Below are positions 54,669 to 63,289 of a stretch of 64,000 nt of DNA, piece by piece. Location of the stretch: contig JAUNSG010000005.1 of the NCBI GenBank assembly GCA_030539335.1, positions 124,001 to 188,000 on the forward strand, read 5' to 3'. This DNA is from Eubacteriales bacterium (GTDB lineage: Bacteria; Bacillota; Clostridia; Oscillospirales; Butyricicoccaceae). Position numbers and translations under genes: made by a program. The notes under the pieces were generated by a model. That model saw nothing but the letters and a program-made list of their open reading frames with translations, did not search any database and had not been told where the DNA came from. Every line of letters starts with the position of its first letter. Position 1 is the stretch's first letter.

Positions 54669-55271
54669 TCATGGTTCAAGAACGATCATCCCATCCTGTA
54701 CCGAAACTGAATTAATAGAACTCGTCTTTTCCTGGAGCGAATTGTTCAGGTTCTCATTGACGGAGCTCCAGACGCCATCCAAAACATCCATTGGAACCTC
54801 AATATCTGCAACGGACATTGATTTTCCAGTGAGCTGTACCTTTCCGTCTTCACAGCCAATCGTACATGTCAGGCTGGTCGGCAGCGATTCTGGTAAGATC
54901 GACAGTATCGAACTATACATCCCCTTGGAATCTTCATCCGCCTCGTTTAACCATCCGGTAATCGTATCCTTCGGCAGATCACCGGTAATCGTCATCTCAT
55001 TTTCAGGAGTAATGGAAAGTTCCGCCTCCATATCCGCGCAATCCAGCGCACGTAAAACAATATCCTGCCATTCTTCGTTGGTCAATTCAACCGCATCAGC
55101 ACTGATCTCTATGGGTTCCTGATCCTGCGTGCTGTGCTCTTCGGCATCGACTTCCATACTCCCCGGCTGATGATTTTCAATTTCGTTTCCATGCCGTGGC
55201 GTGATAAAATAGATTGCTCCGACAACAATAATCAGAGCCAAAATTGCGATTCCCAATCGTTTGCGTTTCAT
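54669..55271 (-). CDS. Membrane-anchored protein of unknown function
   Basis: A 200-residue protein I do not recognise. A basic N-terminus (MKRKRLG) and one hydrophobic helix (IAILALIIVVGAIYFI) anchor it with the bulk outside the cell. An acidic linker (HQPGSMEVDAEEHSTQDQEP) follows, then a folded-looking region: TNEEWQDIVLRALDCADMEAELSITPENEMTITGDLP and LTGKSMSVADIEVPMDVLDGVWSSVNENLNNSL. Two cysteines occur in the extracellular part. Start 55271 follows GGAGGGAATG; an ATG 69 nt upstream lacks a ribosome site. Confidence 0.75.
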   Translation of the reverse strand: MKRKRLGIAILALIIVVGAIYFITPRHGNEIENHQPGSMEVDAEEHSTQDQEPIEISADAVELTNEEWQDIVLRALDCADMEAELSITPENEMTITGDLPKDTITGWLNEADEDSKGMYSSILSILPESLPTSLTCTIGCEDGKVQLTGKSMSVADIEVPMDVLDGVWSSVNENLNNSLQEKTSSINSVSVQDGMIVLEP

Positions 55272-55376
55272 TCCGCATTCCCTCCTATGTATCCTTGCTG
55301 TACTATATGAACAACAGATCAAAACTATACATATATACAAAGAGAGAGCAAAGTGCCCTCTCTTTGTTATATTTCC

Positions 55377-56279
55377 TTATTCTCCCGGAGTTTCTGTCAC
55401 AATAACGTCCTTTAGAGAGGTTGCCAAGCCAGCAAGCCCCTGAATCTCCGACGGAATAATAATCTTCGTTGCCTTTCCATCGGCAGCCTTAGCAAATGCT
55501 TCCAATGATTTCAAACGGATGACAGGATCGCTGGGGGAGGCATCATTCAAATACTGAATAGAATCCGCTAGAGCCTTTTGTACCGTCATAAGCGCCTCTG
55601 CTTCGCCGGCTGCCTCGCGGATTTTCGATTCCTTGACTGCGTCAGCACGTAAGACCATTGCTTCCTTTTCGCCTTCCGCAACCAGAATTGCCGACTGCTT
55701 TTTGCCCTCTGCGACGAGAATTGCTTCACGGCGTTCACGTTCTGCCTTCATCTGCTTTTCCATCGCTTCCTGAATGGCATGCGGTGGAATAATATTCTTT
55801 AGTTCGACACGGTTTACTTTGATCCCCCACGCATCCGTTGCTTCATCCAGAATCGATCGCATCTTACTGTTGATGACATCACGAGAGGTAAGCGTTTGAT
55901 CAAGTTCCAGATCGCCAATAATATTTCTCAGCGTGGTAGCAGTCAAATTTTCAATTGCAGCCATCGGATTCTCTACGCCATAGGTAAACAGCTTCGGATC
56001 CGTGATCTGAAAATATACTACGGTATCAATCTGGATCGTTACGTTATCCTCTGTAATCACCGGCTGCGGATCGAAATCCACTACCTGTTCCTTCAGTGTT
56101 ACCTTACGTGAAATACGTTCAAAAAACGGAATTTTAAAGTGTAAACCATTTTGCCAGGTGCATTTATAAGAGCCGAGATGTTCAATAACATATGCTCTGG
56201 ACTGCGGAACAACCGAAATATTGGTCGCAAGCAAAATAATGAATAATACAACAAGGATAACAAAAATATAAACACTCAT
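55377..56279 (-). CDS. SPFH/Band 7 protein (paraslipin/QmcA-like)
   Basis: A 300-residue membrane scaffold protein: N-terminal membrane helix (VYIFVILVVLFIILLATNISVV), the SPFH domain (PQSRAYVIEHLGSYKCTWQNGLHFKIPFFERISRKVTLKEQVVDFDPQPVITEDNV), and a long Ala/Glu/Lys coiled coil (MEKQMKAERERREAILVAEGKKQSAIL). Such proteins organise membrane microdomains. It overlaps the NfeD gene by 4 nt, the usual partner. Confidence 0.94.
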   Translation of the reverse strand: MSVYIFVILVVLFIILLATNISVVPQSRAYVIEHLGSYKCTWQNGLHFKIPFFERISRKVTLKEQVVDFDPQPVITEDNVTIQIDTVVYFQITDPKLFTYGVENPMAAIENLTATTLRNIIGDLELDQTLTSRDVINSKMRSILDEATDAWGIKVNRVELKNIIPPHAIQEAMEKQMKAERERREAILVAEGKKQSAILVAEGEKEAMVLRADAVKESKIREAAGEAEALMTVQKALADSIQYLNDASPSDPVIRLKSLEAFAKAADGKATKIIIPSEIQGLAGLATSLKDVIVTETPGE

Positions 56280-56743
56280 ACGTGGATACCTCCAACTTCA
56301 TTCTGGGTGCACACGACAATTGCCTTGACACCTGAGATATGATCGACTACTACCGAACTCCCTTCGGGAATAATACTATTATTCAGACTGCGCGCTGTCC
56401 ATGTTTGAGACAAAAGGCGAATTTGTCCAGTTCCGGCCTGATTGTCAATTGTTTGTATGACAACCGCGCTTTGTCCGACAATACGATCTGCATTTGTAAA
56501 CTCTTGCTTTGGGCGCAACAATCGTTGCGTCATCGGTCTCAGTGACAGCAACAATAATAATGATAATACTGCAAACACAACCGCTTGGCCAAGAATGGAA
56601 AGTCCACCTCCGGCAGCCAGCAACGCTCCAAGTGCACCAACTGCGAACCACAATGATACCAAATTCGTAGTGATTGCTTCTACAACAACACATAGGATAA
56701 GCACAAGTAACCAAAAACATAATGCGGGAATACCGATAATCAT
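56276..56743 (-). CDS. NfeD family membrane protein
   Basis: A 155-residue short NfeD protein: three or four membrane helices (FWLLVLILCVVVEAITTNLVSLWFAVGALGALLAAGG, VVFAVLSLLLLLSLRPM) and a C-terminal OB fold (DRIVGQSAVVIQTIDNQAGTGQIRLLSQTWTARS, IPEGSSVVVDHISGVKAIV). It lacks the N-terminal ClpP-like protease of long NfeD proteins. It precedes and overlaps the SPFH gene, so the two form one unit. Confidence 0.93.
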   Translation of the reverse strand: MIIGIPALCFWLLVLILCVVVEAITTNLVSLWFAVGALGALLAAGGGLSILGQAVVFAVLSLLLLLSLRPMTQRLLRPKQEFTNADRIVGQSAVVIQTIDNQAGTGQIRLLSQTWTARSLNNSIIPEGSSVVVDHISGVKAIVVCTQNEVGGIHV

Positions 56744-56881
56744 ATCGCTCCCCCTTTCTTGTCTTTATCATACCACAAAGCTTTCCCAATGTATAGAAAA
56801 AACAACTGTAAAATACGGTCGATTTTGTAAATTTTCAATAACAAGATCAGTCAATCGTCAAAAAATCTACTTGTCATTTCG

Positions 56882-57997
56882 TTAGATAAGCTCCTTCTCG
56901 CATAGATCCAAGGCAGAAGCGATGACCGCATCCATGTCGTAGTATTTATACTCACCAAGACGTCCGCCAAAAATGACATTCTGTTCCTTCTCCGCAAGCC
57001 TGCGGTATTCTTCATACAGCTTGCTATTTTTTTCGTCGTTTACTGGATAATATGGCTCATCGCCTGGTTTCCATTCCGAGGAATACTCACGACTAATAAC
57101 TGTCTTGGGCAAGTCATTGCCCTCCGCATCCTTGCCGAATTCAAACCATTTATGCTCAATAATACGTGTCCATGGCGTCTCACAATCTGTGTAATTAACG
57201 GCAGCATTGCCCTGGAAATTTGGCTTGTCCAAAAGCTCATCTTTGAAACGAACCGAACGATACTCCAGTGTGCCAAGCGAAAAATTAAAATAGGCATCGA
57301 TGGGACCGGTATAGATTACTTTGTTAGCAAGATGGTCTAGCTGATCCCTGTTTTCAAAATAGTCAATCCCTAACCTTACCTCAATGCCATCCAGCATATT
57401 TTCCACCATTTTGGTATAACCGCCAATCGGAATGCCTTGATACAATGCATTAAAGTAATTATTATCGAAAGTCAAACGTACGGGAAGTCTCTTGATAATA
57501 AAGGCCGGCAACTGATCGCACGGACGTCCCCATTGCTTCTCCGTATAACCTTTGATTAGTTTTTCGTAAATATCGGTACCTACCAAGCTAATTGCCTGCT
57601 CTTCGAGGTTTTTCGGTTCTGTAATGCCAGCCGCTTGTTTCTGCTCCTCAATTTTGGCAGCAGCTTCCTCCGGTGTCACAACCCCCCACATCTTATTAAA
57701 GGTATACATATTAAACGGCAAAGAATACAATTCGCCATGATAATTTGCTACTGGGGAATTGGTAAAACGGTTGAATTCTGCAAACTGCGTGATGTATTCC
57801 CAAACCTTTTTGTTATTTGTATGGAAGATATGTGCACCATATTTATGCACATGAATCCCTTCGACTTCTTCCGTATAAACATTCCCTGCAATATTGGGGC
57901 GCTTATCAATAACCAGAACGGTCTTACCGGCTTTTTTTGCCTCATGTGCAAATACAGAACCATATAAGCCGGCGCCCACAACTAAATAATCATACAT
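56882..57997 (-). CDS. glf: UDP-galactopyranose mutase
   Basis: Converts UDP-galactopyranose to UDP-galactofuranose using reduced FAD, in the cytoplasm. The 371-residue protein has the FAD-binding N-terminus YDYLVVGAGLYGSVFAHEAKKAGKTVLVIDKRPNIAGNVYTEE, the substrate blocks HKYGAHIFHTNNKKVWEYI and YTEKQWGR, IPIGGYTKMVENML, and VIYTGPIDAYFNFSLGTLEYRSVRF. I prefer the start at 57997, which matches the family. Its product implies a surface glycan with galactofuranose. It is the last gene of the polysaccharide locus. Confidence 0.96.
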   Translation of the reverse strand: MYDYLVVGAGLYGSVFAHEAKKAGKTVLVIDKRPNIAGNVYTEEVEGIHVHKYGAHIFHTNNKKVWEYITQFAEFNRFTNSPVANYHGELYSLPFNMYTFNKMWGVVTPEEAAAKIEEQKQAAGITEPKNLEEQAISLVGTDIYEKLIKGYTEKQWGRPCDQLPAFIIKRLPVRLTFDNNYFNALYQGIPIGGYTKMVENMLDGIEVRLGIDYFENRDQLDHLANKVIYTGPIDAYFNFSLGTLEYRSVRFKDELLDKPNFQGNAAVNYTDCETPWTRIIEHKWFEFGKDAEGNDLPKTVISREYSSEWKPGDEPYYPVNDEKNSKLYEEYRRLAEKEQNVIFGGRLGEYKYYDMDAVIASALDLCEKELI

Positions 57998-58013
57998 TTT
58001 TATATTTCCCTTA

Positions 58014-58442
58014 TTATTCTTCCACTTTTTCATTGTTTGACGGCCTCAGTTGCGTGCTGCTGACTCCCTCCGTATGTGGGAGATAGACAACATCAACATG
58101 GTATTCTGCCAAATCCTTTTGTGTTTGTACCCAGCGAGGTTTTCCCTTCCAATCATCGCCAATAAAGACAGCATCATAGCGAAATTTCTGCAATACTTCA
58201 ACTTTATCCAGCGTAGAAACAATCACACATTCATCAACTGCCTTAATATTCCGGACAATTTCCGCCCGATCGTCTTCAGAAATGACTGGTTTTTTCTTTT
58301 TATAATCCTGAACTAAATCATCTGAATTGACTCCAACGATAAGATAATCGCATTGTTCTTTTGCGTGATTAATTAGTCTCAGATGTCCGACATGAAACAT
58401 ATCATATACGCCCTGCGTATAGCCAATTTTATACTTTTTCAA
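58014..58442 (-). CDS. Cytidylyltransferase-family protein (TagD-like)
   Basis: A 142-residue nucleotidyltransferase of the glycerol-3-phosphate cytidylyltransferase type. Motifs: GYTQGVYDMFHVGHLRLINHAKEQCD with the HxGH signature, RAEIVRNIKAVDE, and GVSSTQLR near the C-terminus (ISSTxLR). It probably makes an activated CDP-alcohol, such as CDP-glycerol, for glycan decoration or teichoic-acid-like polymers; other alditol phosphates are possible. It is 17 nt from glf and 5 nt from the flippase gene. Confidence 0.88.
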   Translation of the reverse strand: MKKYKIGYTQGVYDMFHVGHLRLINHAKEQCDYLIVGVNSDDLVQDYKKKKPVISEDDRAEIVRNIKAVDECVIVSTLDKVEVLQKFRYDAVFIGDDWKGKPRWVQTQKDLAEYHVDVVYLPHTEGVSSTQLRPSNNEKVEE

Positions 58443-58446
58443 AATC

Positions 58447-60024
58447 TCATCCTCTCTTCAAAAGCTTTTTTGTGATCTTACGAACATATCCCATACTCAG
58501 TTTATAAACATACTGTCCTTCCGGCGTGCGAACTGAGATTGCAATTAGAGTAACTGGAACAGTAATTGCACAAATCATTGCATGCGCAATAACAGAAATC
58601 CAGCCGAGATCAGTCAGGATATGAGTACAAATCATCCAATCAACTGCACCAATAAGTGCAACAATCACTAGATACTTCAGGTTTTTAATATAATACTGTA
58701 CGACAGGAAAACTTTCCCCAAAGCCATATTTATGGATAATCATCGGGTCATACCACATATATGTTGTCCAATCTGCCGTTATTGTACCGACAAGAACGCC
58801 GCAAATCCCCCAATGATTAACCAATGTAATGGAGACTATCAGATTAATTATCATACCAGCAACCGGCCGATACTTGGCTTGCTGGAATAATCCCATCGTC
58901 GTACGGTATTTACTCAGCATAAGCCGGATTGCCAAGGTATAAAGCTCCATTCCCATGAGCAACGAAAAAGGCTGTGGAAGTACCCACTCAGTTCCGATCC
59001 ACGCGAGTACAAACTCATTGGCTACGATAAAAACACCAACACATGTAGTACCACCAAGTATAATTGTAATCAAATCAACTGCTTCAAAAATCTGGTATTC
59101 ATGCTTTTTATTGTGGCCGGTATGTAAATTTCCAAGACTATGTGATACGGAGTTAAATACCTTATTAAATAGCGTACGTATTGTCGTATAGAAAATATAA
59201 TAATTTGAATAAACACCAACAATCTCCAAACCAATAAATTTGGATAAAATAATATTGTCCGTTGCTTTTAATACAAAATTATTTAACTTATACAAAAATA
59301 GAGCTGCACAATCTTTAAAAATCCCCTTTACTTCGCTCCAAGAGACTTTGTCGTCTGTTTTTTCATTAATATAAGGATACATTTTGTCAGACAGTCTGGC
59401 GCAGGCAATATTTTGAGCAATAACAGAAATGACAGAAATTAGAACATAGATTTGAAAGTTCTCAAAAAGCAGCAAAAAGATAATCTGAACAAGACCAGAT
59501 CCAATCGTAAATCCATAACTAATGACATTAATCAAATACTCTTTTTGATTTGCTTTAACAATTGCACTCTTATAAGCAAAAAATAAATATGACGAAACCG
59601 ATTTGAGCAAATATAAAATAAAGATTAAAACTGCATTGATATGTAAAGCCTGTAATTTGTCATAGTCATTAATTAAAAACGGCAAAAAAGGAATCAAACA
59701 TACCCCAATACCAGCTACCGCTATACCTATAATCCGATACACGTCTTTATAAAACTTCATCAGTACAGCAATGCGATGGCGATCATCTCTTGCAATCGGT
59801 TCATATAATTTAAATAATATTGCACTGCCAACACCAAACTCAGCAAGTGACAACATGGTTAAAATGTTCGAAAAGAGGCCATTAATACCTAGATAGGACT
59901 TCCCTAATGTGGAAATAAATACAGTCCGAGTAATAAACTGCATTACAATAGTAACAAATTGTCCTCCCATACTGCTTGTAAAATTGAAGAGTGTATTTGT
60001 TGTACGCGAGTTTTTTTTCCCCAT
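58447..60024 (-). CDS. Wzx-type polysaccharide flippase
   Basis: A 525-residue membrane protein of the MATE/MOP flippase superfamily, with 12-14 hydrophobic segments. Typical are FNFTSSMGGQFVTIVMQFITRTVFISTLGKSYLGINGLFSNILTMLSLAEFGVGSAILF and the KNFVLKATDNIILSKFIGLEIVGVYSNYYIF-type block. It flips lipid-linked glycan units across the membrane. Codon use is AT-rich compared with the first 50 kb. It sits between the sugar-nucleotide genes and a block of ATP-grasp genes. Confidence 0.9.
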   Translation of the reverse strand: MGKKNSRTTNTLFNFTSSMGGQFVTIVMQFITRTVFISTLGKSYLGINGLFSNILTMLSLAEFGVGSAILFKLYEPIARDDRHRIAVLMKFYKDVYRIIGIAVAGIGVCLIPFLPFLINDYDKLQALHINAVLIFILYLLKSVSSYLFFAYKSAIVKANQKEYLINVISYGFTIGSGLVQIIFLLLFENFQIYVLISVISVIAQNIACARLSDKMYPYINEKTDDKVSWSEVKGIFKDCAALFLYKLNNFVLKATDNIILSKFIGLEIVGVYSNYYIFYTTIRTLFNKVFNSVSHSLGNLHTGHNKKHEYQIFEAVDLITIILGGTTCVGVFIVANEFVLAWIGTEWVLPQPFSLLMGMELYTLAIRLMLSKYRTTMGLFQQAKYRPVAGMIINLIVSITLVNHWGICGVLVGTITADWTTYMWYDPMIIHKYGFGESFPVVQYYIKNLKYLVIVALIGAVDWMICTHILTDLGWISVIAHAMICAITVPVTLIAISVRTPEGQYVYKLSMGYVRKITKKLLKRG

Positions 60025-60065
60025 TGTTTATTGCCTTTCTAAATTATCGAATCAAATCTGCAGAG

Positions 60066-61118
60066 TTACTTCGTTATATCTTCAAAAATATCACGGACAC
60101 CCATTCCAGCGCCTGCCAGAAGCTGAAGGGCTGGTCTTGTATTCCCCTCAACAACGACCCAACCATCTATGCTGTATGCCATATCCCAGCCAACAACCCT
60201 CTGCTCCGGAACAATCTGCGCGAGTTCCTTCATAAGATTCATCAACTCGTTCCATTGTGGCAGTTTTGTACCAATAATCTGATATCCTGTATCTGGATGG
60301 TTTAAATGCATACCAGATTTTTTTGCTTCTCTTGCCGGAGTCACAATAATTCCTGTATCTAAATCAACGCCTGCAGAAATACAATGATTATCAACTATAG
60401 AATCACCCGTACCAAACCTAGCTGTACAGATGACAACTTTTGCAATATTATCCCGAAAACATGTAATAACACGCACTGTATTGACTGACTCTGGATGAAA
60501 TTTTGCAATTTCATAACCTTGATTGATCACTTCTTCTACAACGCAGGTCCCCTGTTCCACAATTTGTTGAAATGCCTGCTCGCACTGCTCCGATGTTTTA
60601 AGGGATACTTTGTGGACTCCCATCGCCTGACGTGAATTATATGGCTTCACAATTCCTATATCATGATTCTCACAAAATGCATCAAATACGTCCCTATGTG
60701 CTGCATCAACTTTAATTATCTCACGCTTATAGTATTTCTTAAAAGTATTATATGCTTCAAACTTATCTTGGAATAGTGCTCTGGTTTCCGGGGTTTCAAG
60801 AGTTTTTAGAACGGAAACAATTTCTTGTTTTCCTACAAATCTTTTTCTGGCGATATCAGAAAGATCTTCAAATTGATATCGCCCATATTCCTCCGGATCA
60901 ATTCCATAATACATAGAACAAAACAACATATCTTCTTTTAATTTATTAATATACTCTTTATTTTTTTGTTGTTCTCTTGGAATAAACCTTTGAATTGTTG
61001 TCTCGAACTTTTGTTCGAAAGAAGCCGGTTTCTTTCGTTTCAATTGTATTTTTGCAAGCAATTTAGCAGTTGCTTTTCTGGAACTCATTTCCTGTTTAAT
61101 TTTTTTCTTTACTCCCAT
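60066..61118 (-). CDS. Sugar-transfer-associated ATP-grasp protein, copy 1
   Basis: A 350-residue ATP-grasp protein of the type found in exopolysaccharide loci. Visible core motifs: VKPYNSRQAMGVHKV (ATP-binding loop), HPESVNTVRVITCF, DNHCISAGVDLDTG, HPDTGYQIIGTKLPQWNEL, and VGWDMAYSIDGWVVVEGNTRPALQLL (metal-binding Glu-x-Asn). Members probably ligate an acid to an amine or to a sugar; the reaction is not established. I start it at 61118 (MGVKKKIKQEM) after AGGATG; a longer frame begins inside the decayed neighbour. Basic N-terminus suggests membrane association. Confidence 0.85.
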   Translation of the reverse strand: MGVKKKIKQEMSSRKATAKLLAKIQLKRKKPASFEQKFETTIQRFIPREQQKNKEYINKLKEDMLFCSMYYGIDPEEYGRYQFEDLSDIARKRFVGKQEIVSVLKTLETPETRALFQDKFEAYNTFKKYYKREIIKVDAAHRDVFDAFCENHDIGIVKPYNSRQAMGVHKVSLKTSEQCEQAFQQIVEQGTCVVEEVINQGYEIAKFHPESVNTVRVITCFRDNIAKVVICTARFGTGDSIVDNHCISAGVDLDTGIIVTPAREAKKSGMHLNHPDTGYQIIGTKLPQWNELMNLMKELAQIVPEQRVVGWDMAYSIDGWVVVEGNTRPALQLLAGAGMGVRDIFEDITK

Positions 61119-61140
61119 ATCTTCACATCCTAAATTATAA

Positions 61141-62168
61141 TCAAATTTTATTATATGCGTCAAACATACATTGCATCTGGGATCGAAGTCCACGAGAGGG
61201 AACTAATCTTTGAATTCCGGGACGATCATTTCCCTCTACAATGATCATCCCTAATCAGTAAGTGCAAAATCCCAATCGATTTGTTTCCGTTGTGGCACTA
61301 CACGTACTAATTCCTCAACAAGTATCATCAGTTCATCCCACTTTGGAATTCTTGTGCCTAATATTCTGACACCAGTATCTGGATGGTTAAAATATGTTTC
61401 CTGCTTTTAGCTGGTAGCTGGGCTATCAATAATTCCTGTTTCCATATCAATTGTTGCATAAATACCTCCAGCACAGGCATTATCAATAACGCTCACATTC
61501 GCAGAACCGCACAAATCTTTGTCAACTTTTCTTTGTGATGAAACGTTACTAAGCGAATCGTGTTCACAGAATTCGGATGAAATTTTGCTAATTCATCCGA
61601 TTGTTCAATTAGTTCTTCTAAAGCGACTCCTCTTGGAAAATCTACACATGCTTTGAATACAGTGTCTAAATCTTTATCCACGGAAATAATTTGGACGCCA
61701 TTCCCTTGATGATCCGCAATTGGTTTTACCATAAATCGCTTATGTTTTTTGTAAAAATATCAAATATGTATCTATCTCCGGATGACCCTATCTTTACAAT
61801 TTGTCTGCCGTAATACGGTTTAAAGCATATATAGTTCCGTTCTTTATCTAAAAAAATCAAATGTGCATCGCCTTGGTTGAACTTATTCCAAAATTCTGTT
61901 AATTGATATCTACCAACATATTCTTTTCTTCCTGTATGGTTTAATCTTTCAAAACGATAAAGAAAATGCTCTTGAAACGTGATCTTATAATATTTTTGAC
62001 AAAACAAAAGATCCTTTTTCACTTTTCTTAAGTTTTTTCGGCAGTACCATACTGCTTTATTTTATCGTTAAGTTCATTTACAATAAAAGAACTAGGTCTA
62101 CAACACACTTTAATCCACTGGTATTCCGCCCATAACTTTGCATACAACTTACTTTGCTTAGCTGTCAT
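61141..62168 (-). pseudogene. Decayed ATP-grasp gene, copy 2
   Basis: Remnants of a full paralogue of its neighbours in three frames. Pieces in order: MTAKQSKLYAKLWAEYQWIKVC; KKDLLFCQKYYKITFQEHF; FMVKPIADHQGNGVQII with HPNSVNTIRLVTFH; DNACAGGIYATIDMETG; HPDTGVRILGTRIPKWDEL; IIVEGNDRPGIQRL. Lesions: a shift in an A-rich run near 62030, one near 61735, a small deletion with shift near 61495, a stop near 61410 and another near 61255. Several independent lesions argue for true decay, not sequencing error. Confidence 0.85.
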
Positions 62169-62194
62169 AAATTGCACTGCCCTTTCTAAAATAC

Positions 62195-63265
62195 TTATTT
62201 TAATAACTCCTGCTTGATGGTACAATCAATCATCTGACGAAGCCCATGACCTGATAGAACTTGTAGCCCTCTCATTCCTGGCCGATGATTTGCCTCGACA
62301 ATGATCCAGCCCTTATTGGAATAGGCAAAATCCCAACCAACATATTTCTGTTGCGGAATGACTCTAGCTGCTTTGGCTGCGATCTGTTTCAATTCCTCCC
62401 ATTCAGGGAGTACTTGTCCTAAGATTGGAACATGAGTATCAGGATGATTAAGATATTTTCTCTCATGCAAATCAAATGCCGGGCTCGAGATCGTCCCGGT
62501 TTCCATATCTATATTAGCAAAGATGCCTCCTGAACTAATGTTGTCAACGCTACTATTTCCACATCCAATCCGAATCATGGCATACATATTGGTAACAATA
62601 TCATCCTGTGTTATATACGTCGCAAAACGTACCGTGTTAACAGAAATCGGATGAAAATCATTTAACAAACCGCTCTGAACAATTTCTTCTTCTAATATAC
62701 AGTGACCTGCATCTTTAACTCGCTCAACAATCTCCAGAATATTTTGAGTGTCAAAGTCTAAGTTAATCTTCTGAATTCCTCTTCCTTTACTTTGATCGAG
62801 TGGTTTTATTAAAAAATGCCTATGATTTCGAATAAATGTAGCAATTTCATCGTCGGTTGAATCTTCAACTTTAATAATAGCTCTCCCATAATACGGAGAA
62901 AACTTTTGATATGCCTTATATTTATCACGAAAATTGATCGAAATTTCGGGTCGAGTTATTGCATCACAAATCTGGAGTACTTCCGAATCACTAATGTATT
63001 CTTGCCTTCCAGTATCACTTAAGTATTCGAAACCAAAATAAAAATATTCTGCAACAGTGACTTTATAATAGATTTGACAAAACAAAATGTCTTTCAATAG
63101 TCTAGAATAATCTCTTCCGGAAATCCCGTCTCTATAGTTGTAGATATCTTTTCTAATCTTTTCTTTTTTCTTCTTATTAAACAATATCAGAACATATTTA
63201 ATCATGGCGGCAAGCATTGCTAATTTCATATTGTTCTGATACAACCATTTAACTTTTAATTTCAT
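62195..63265 (-). CDS. Sugar-transfer-associated ATP-grasp protein, copy 3
   Basis: A 356-residue paralogue of copy 1. It opens with a short hydrophobic, basic stretch (MKLAMLAAMIKYVLILFNKKKKEK), which may hold it at the membrane, then YSRLLKDILFCQIYYKVTVAEYFYFGF. Core motifs are intact: FLIKPLDQSKGRGIQKI, HPISVNTVRFATYI, DNISSGGIFANIDMETG, HPDTHVPILGQVLPEWEEL, and VGWDFAYSNKGWIIVEANHRPGMRGLQ. Spacing of 27 nt to the decayed copy and 25 nt to the next gene shows a single operon. Function inferred as for copy 1. Confidence 0.87.
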   Translation of the reverse strand: MKLKVKWLYQNNMKLAMLAAMIKYVLILFNKKKKEKIRKDIYNYRDGISGRDYSRLLKDILFCQIYYKVTVAEYFYFGFEYLSDTGRQEYISDSEVLQICDAITRPEISINFRDKYKAYQKFSPYYGRAIIKVEDSTDDEIATFIRNHRHFLIKPLDQSKGRGIQKINLDFDTQNILEIVERVKDAGHCILEEEIVQSGLLNDFHPISVNTVRFATYITQDDIVTNMYAMIRIGCGNSSVDNISSGGIFANIDMETGTISSPAFDLHERKYLNHPDTHVPILGQVLPEWEELKQIAAKAARVIPQQKYVGWDFAYSNKGWIIVEANHRPGMRGLQVLSGHGLRQMIDCTIKQELLK

Positions 63266-63289
63266 TGAAAATACCTTTGTGATTAAAAA

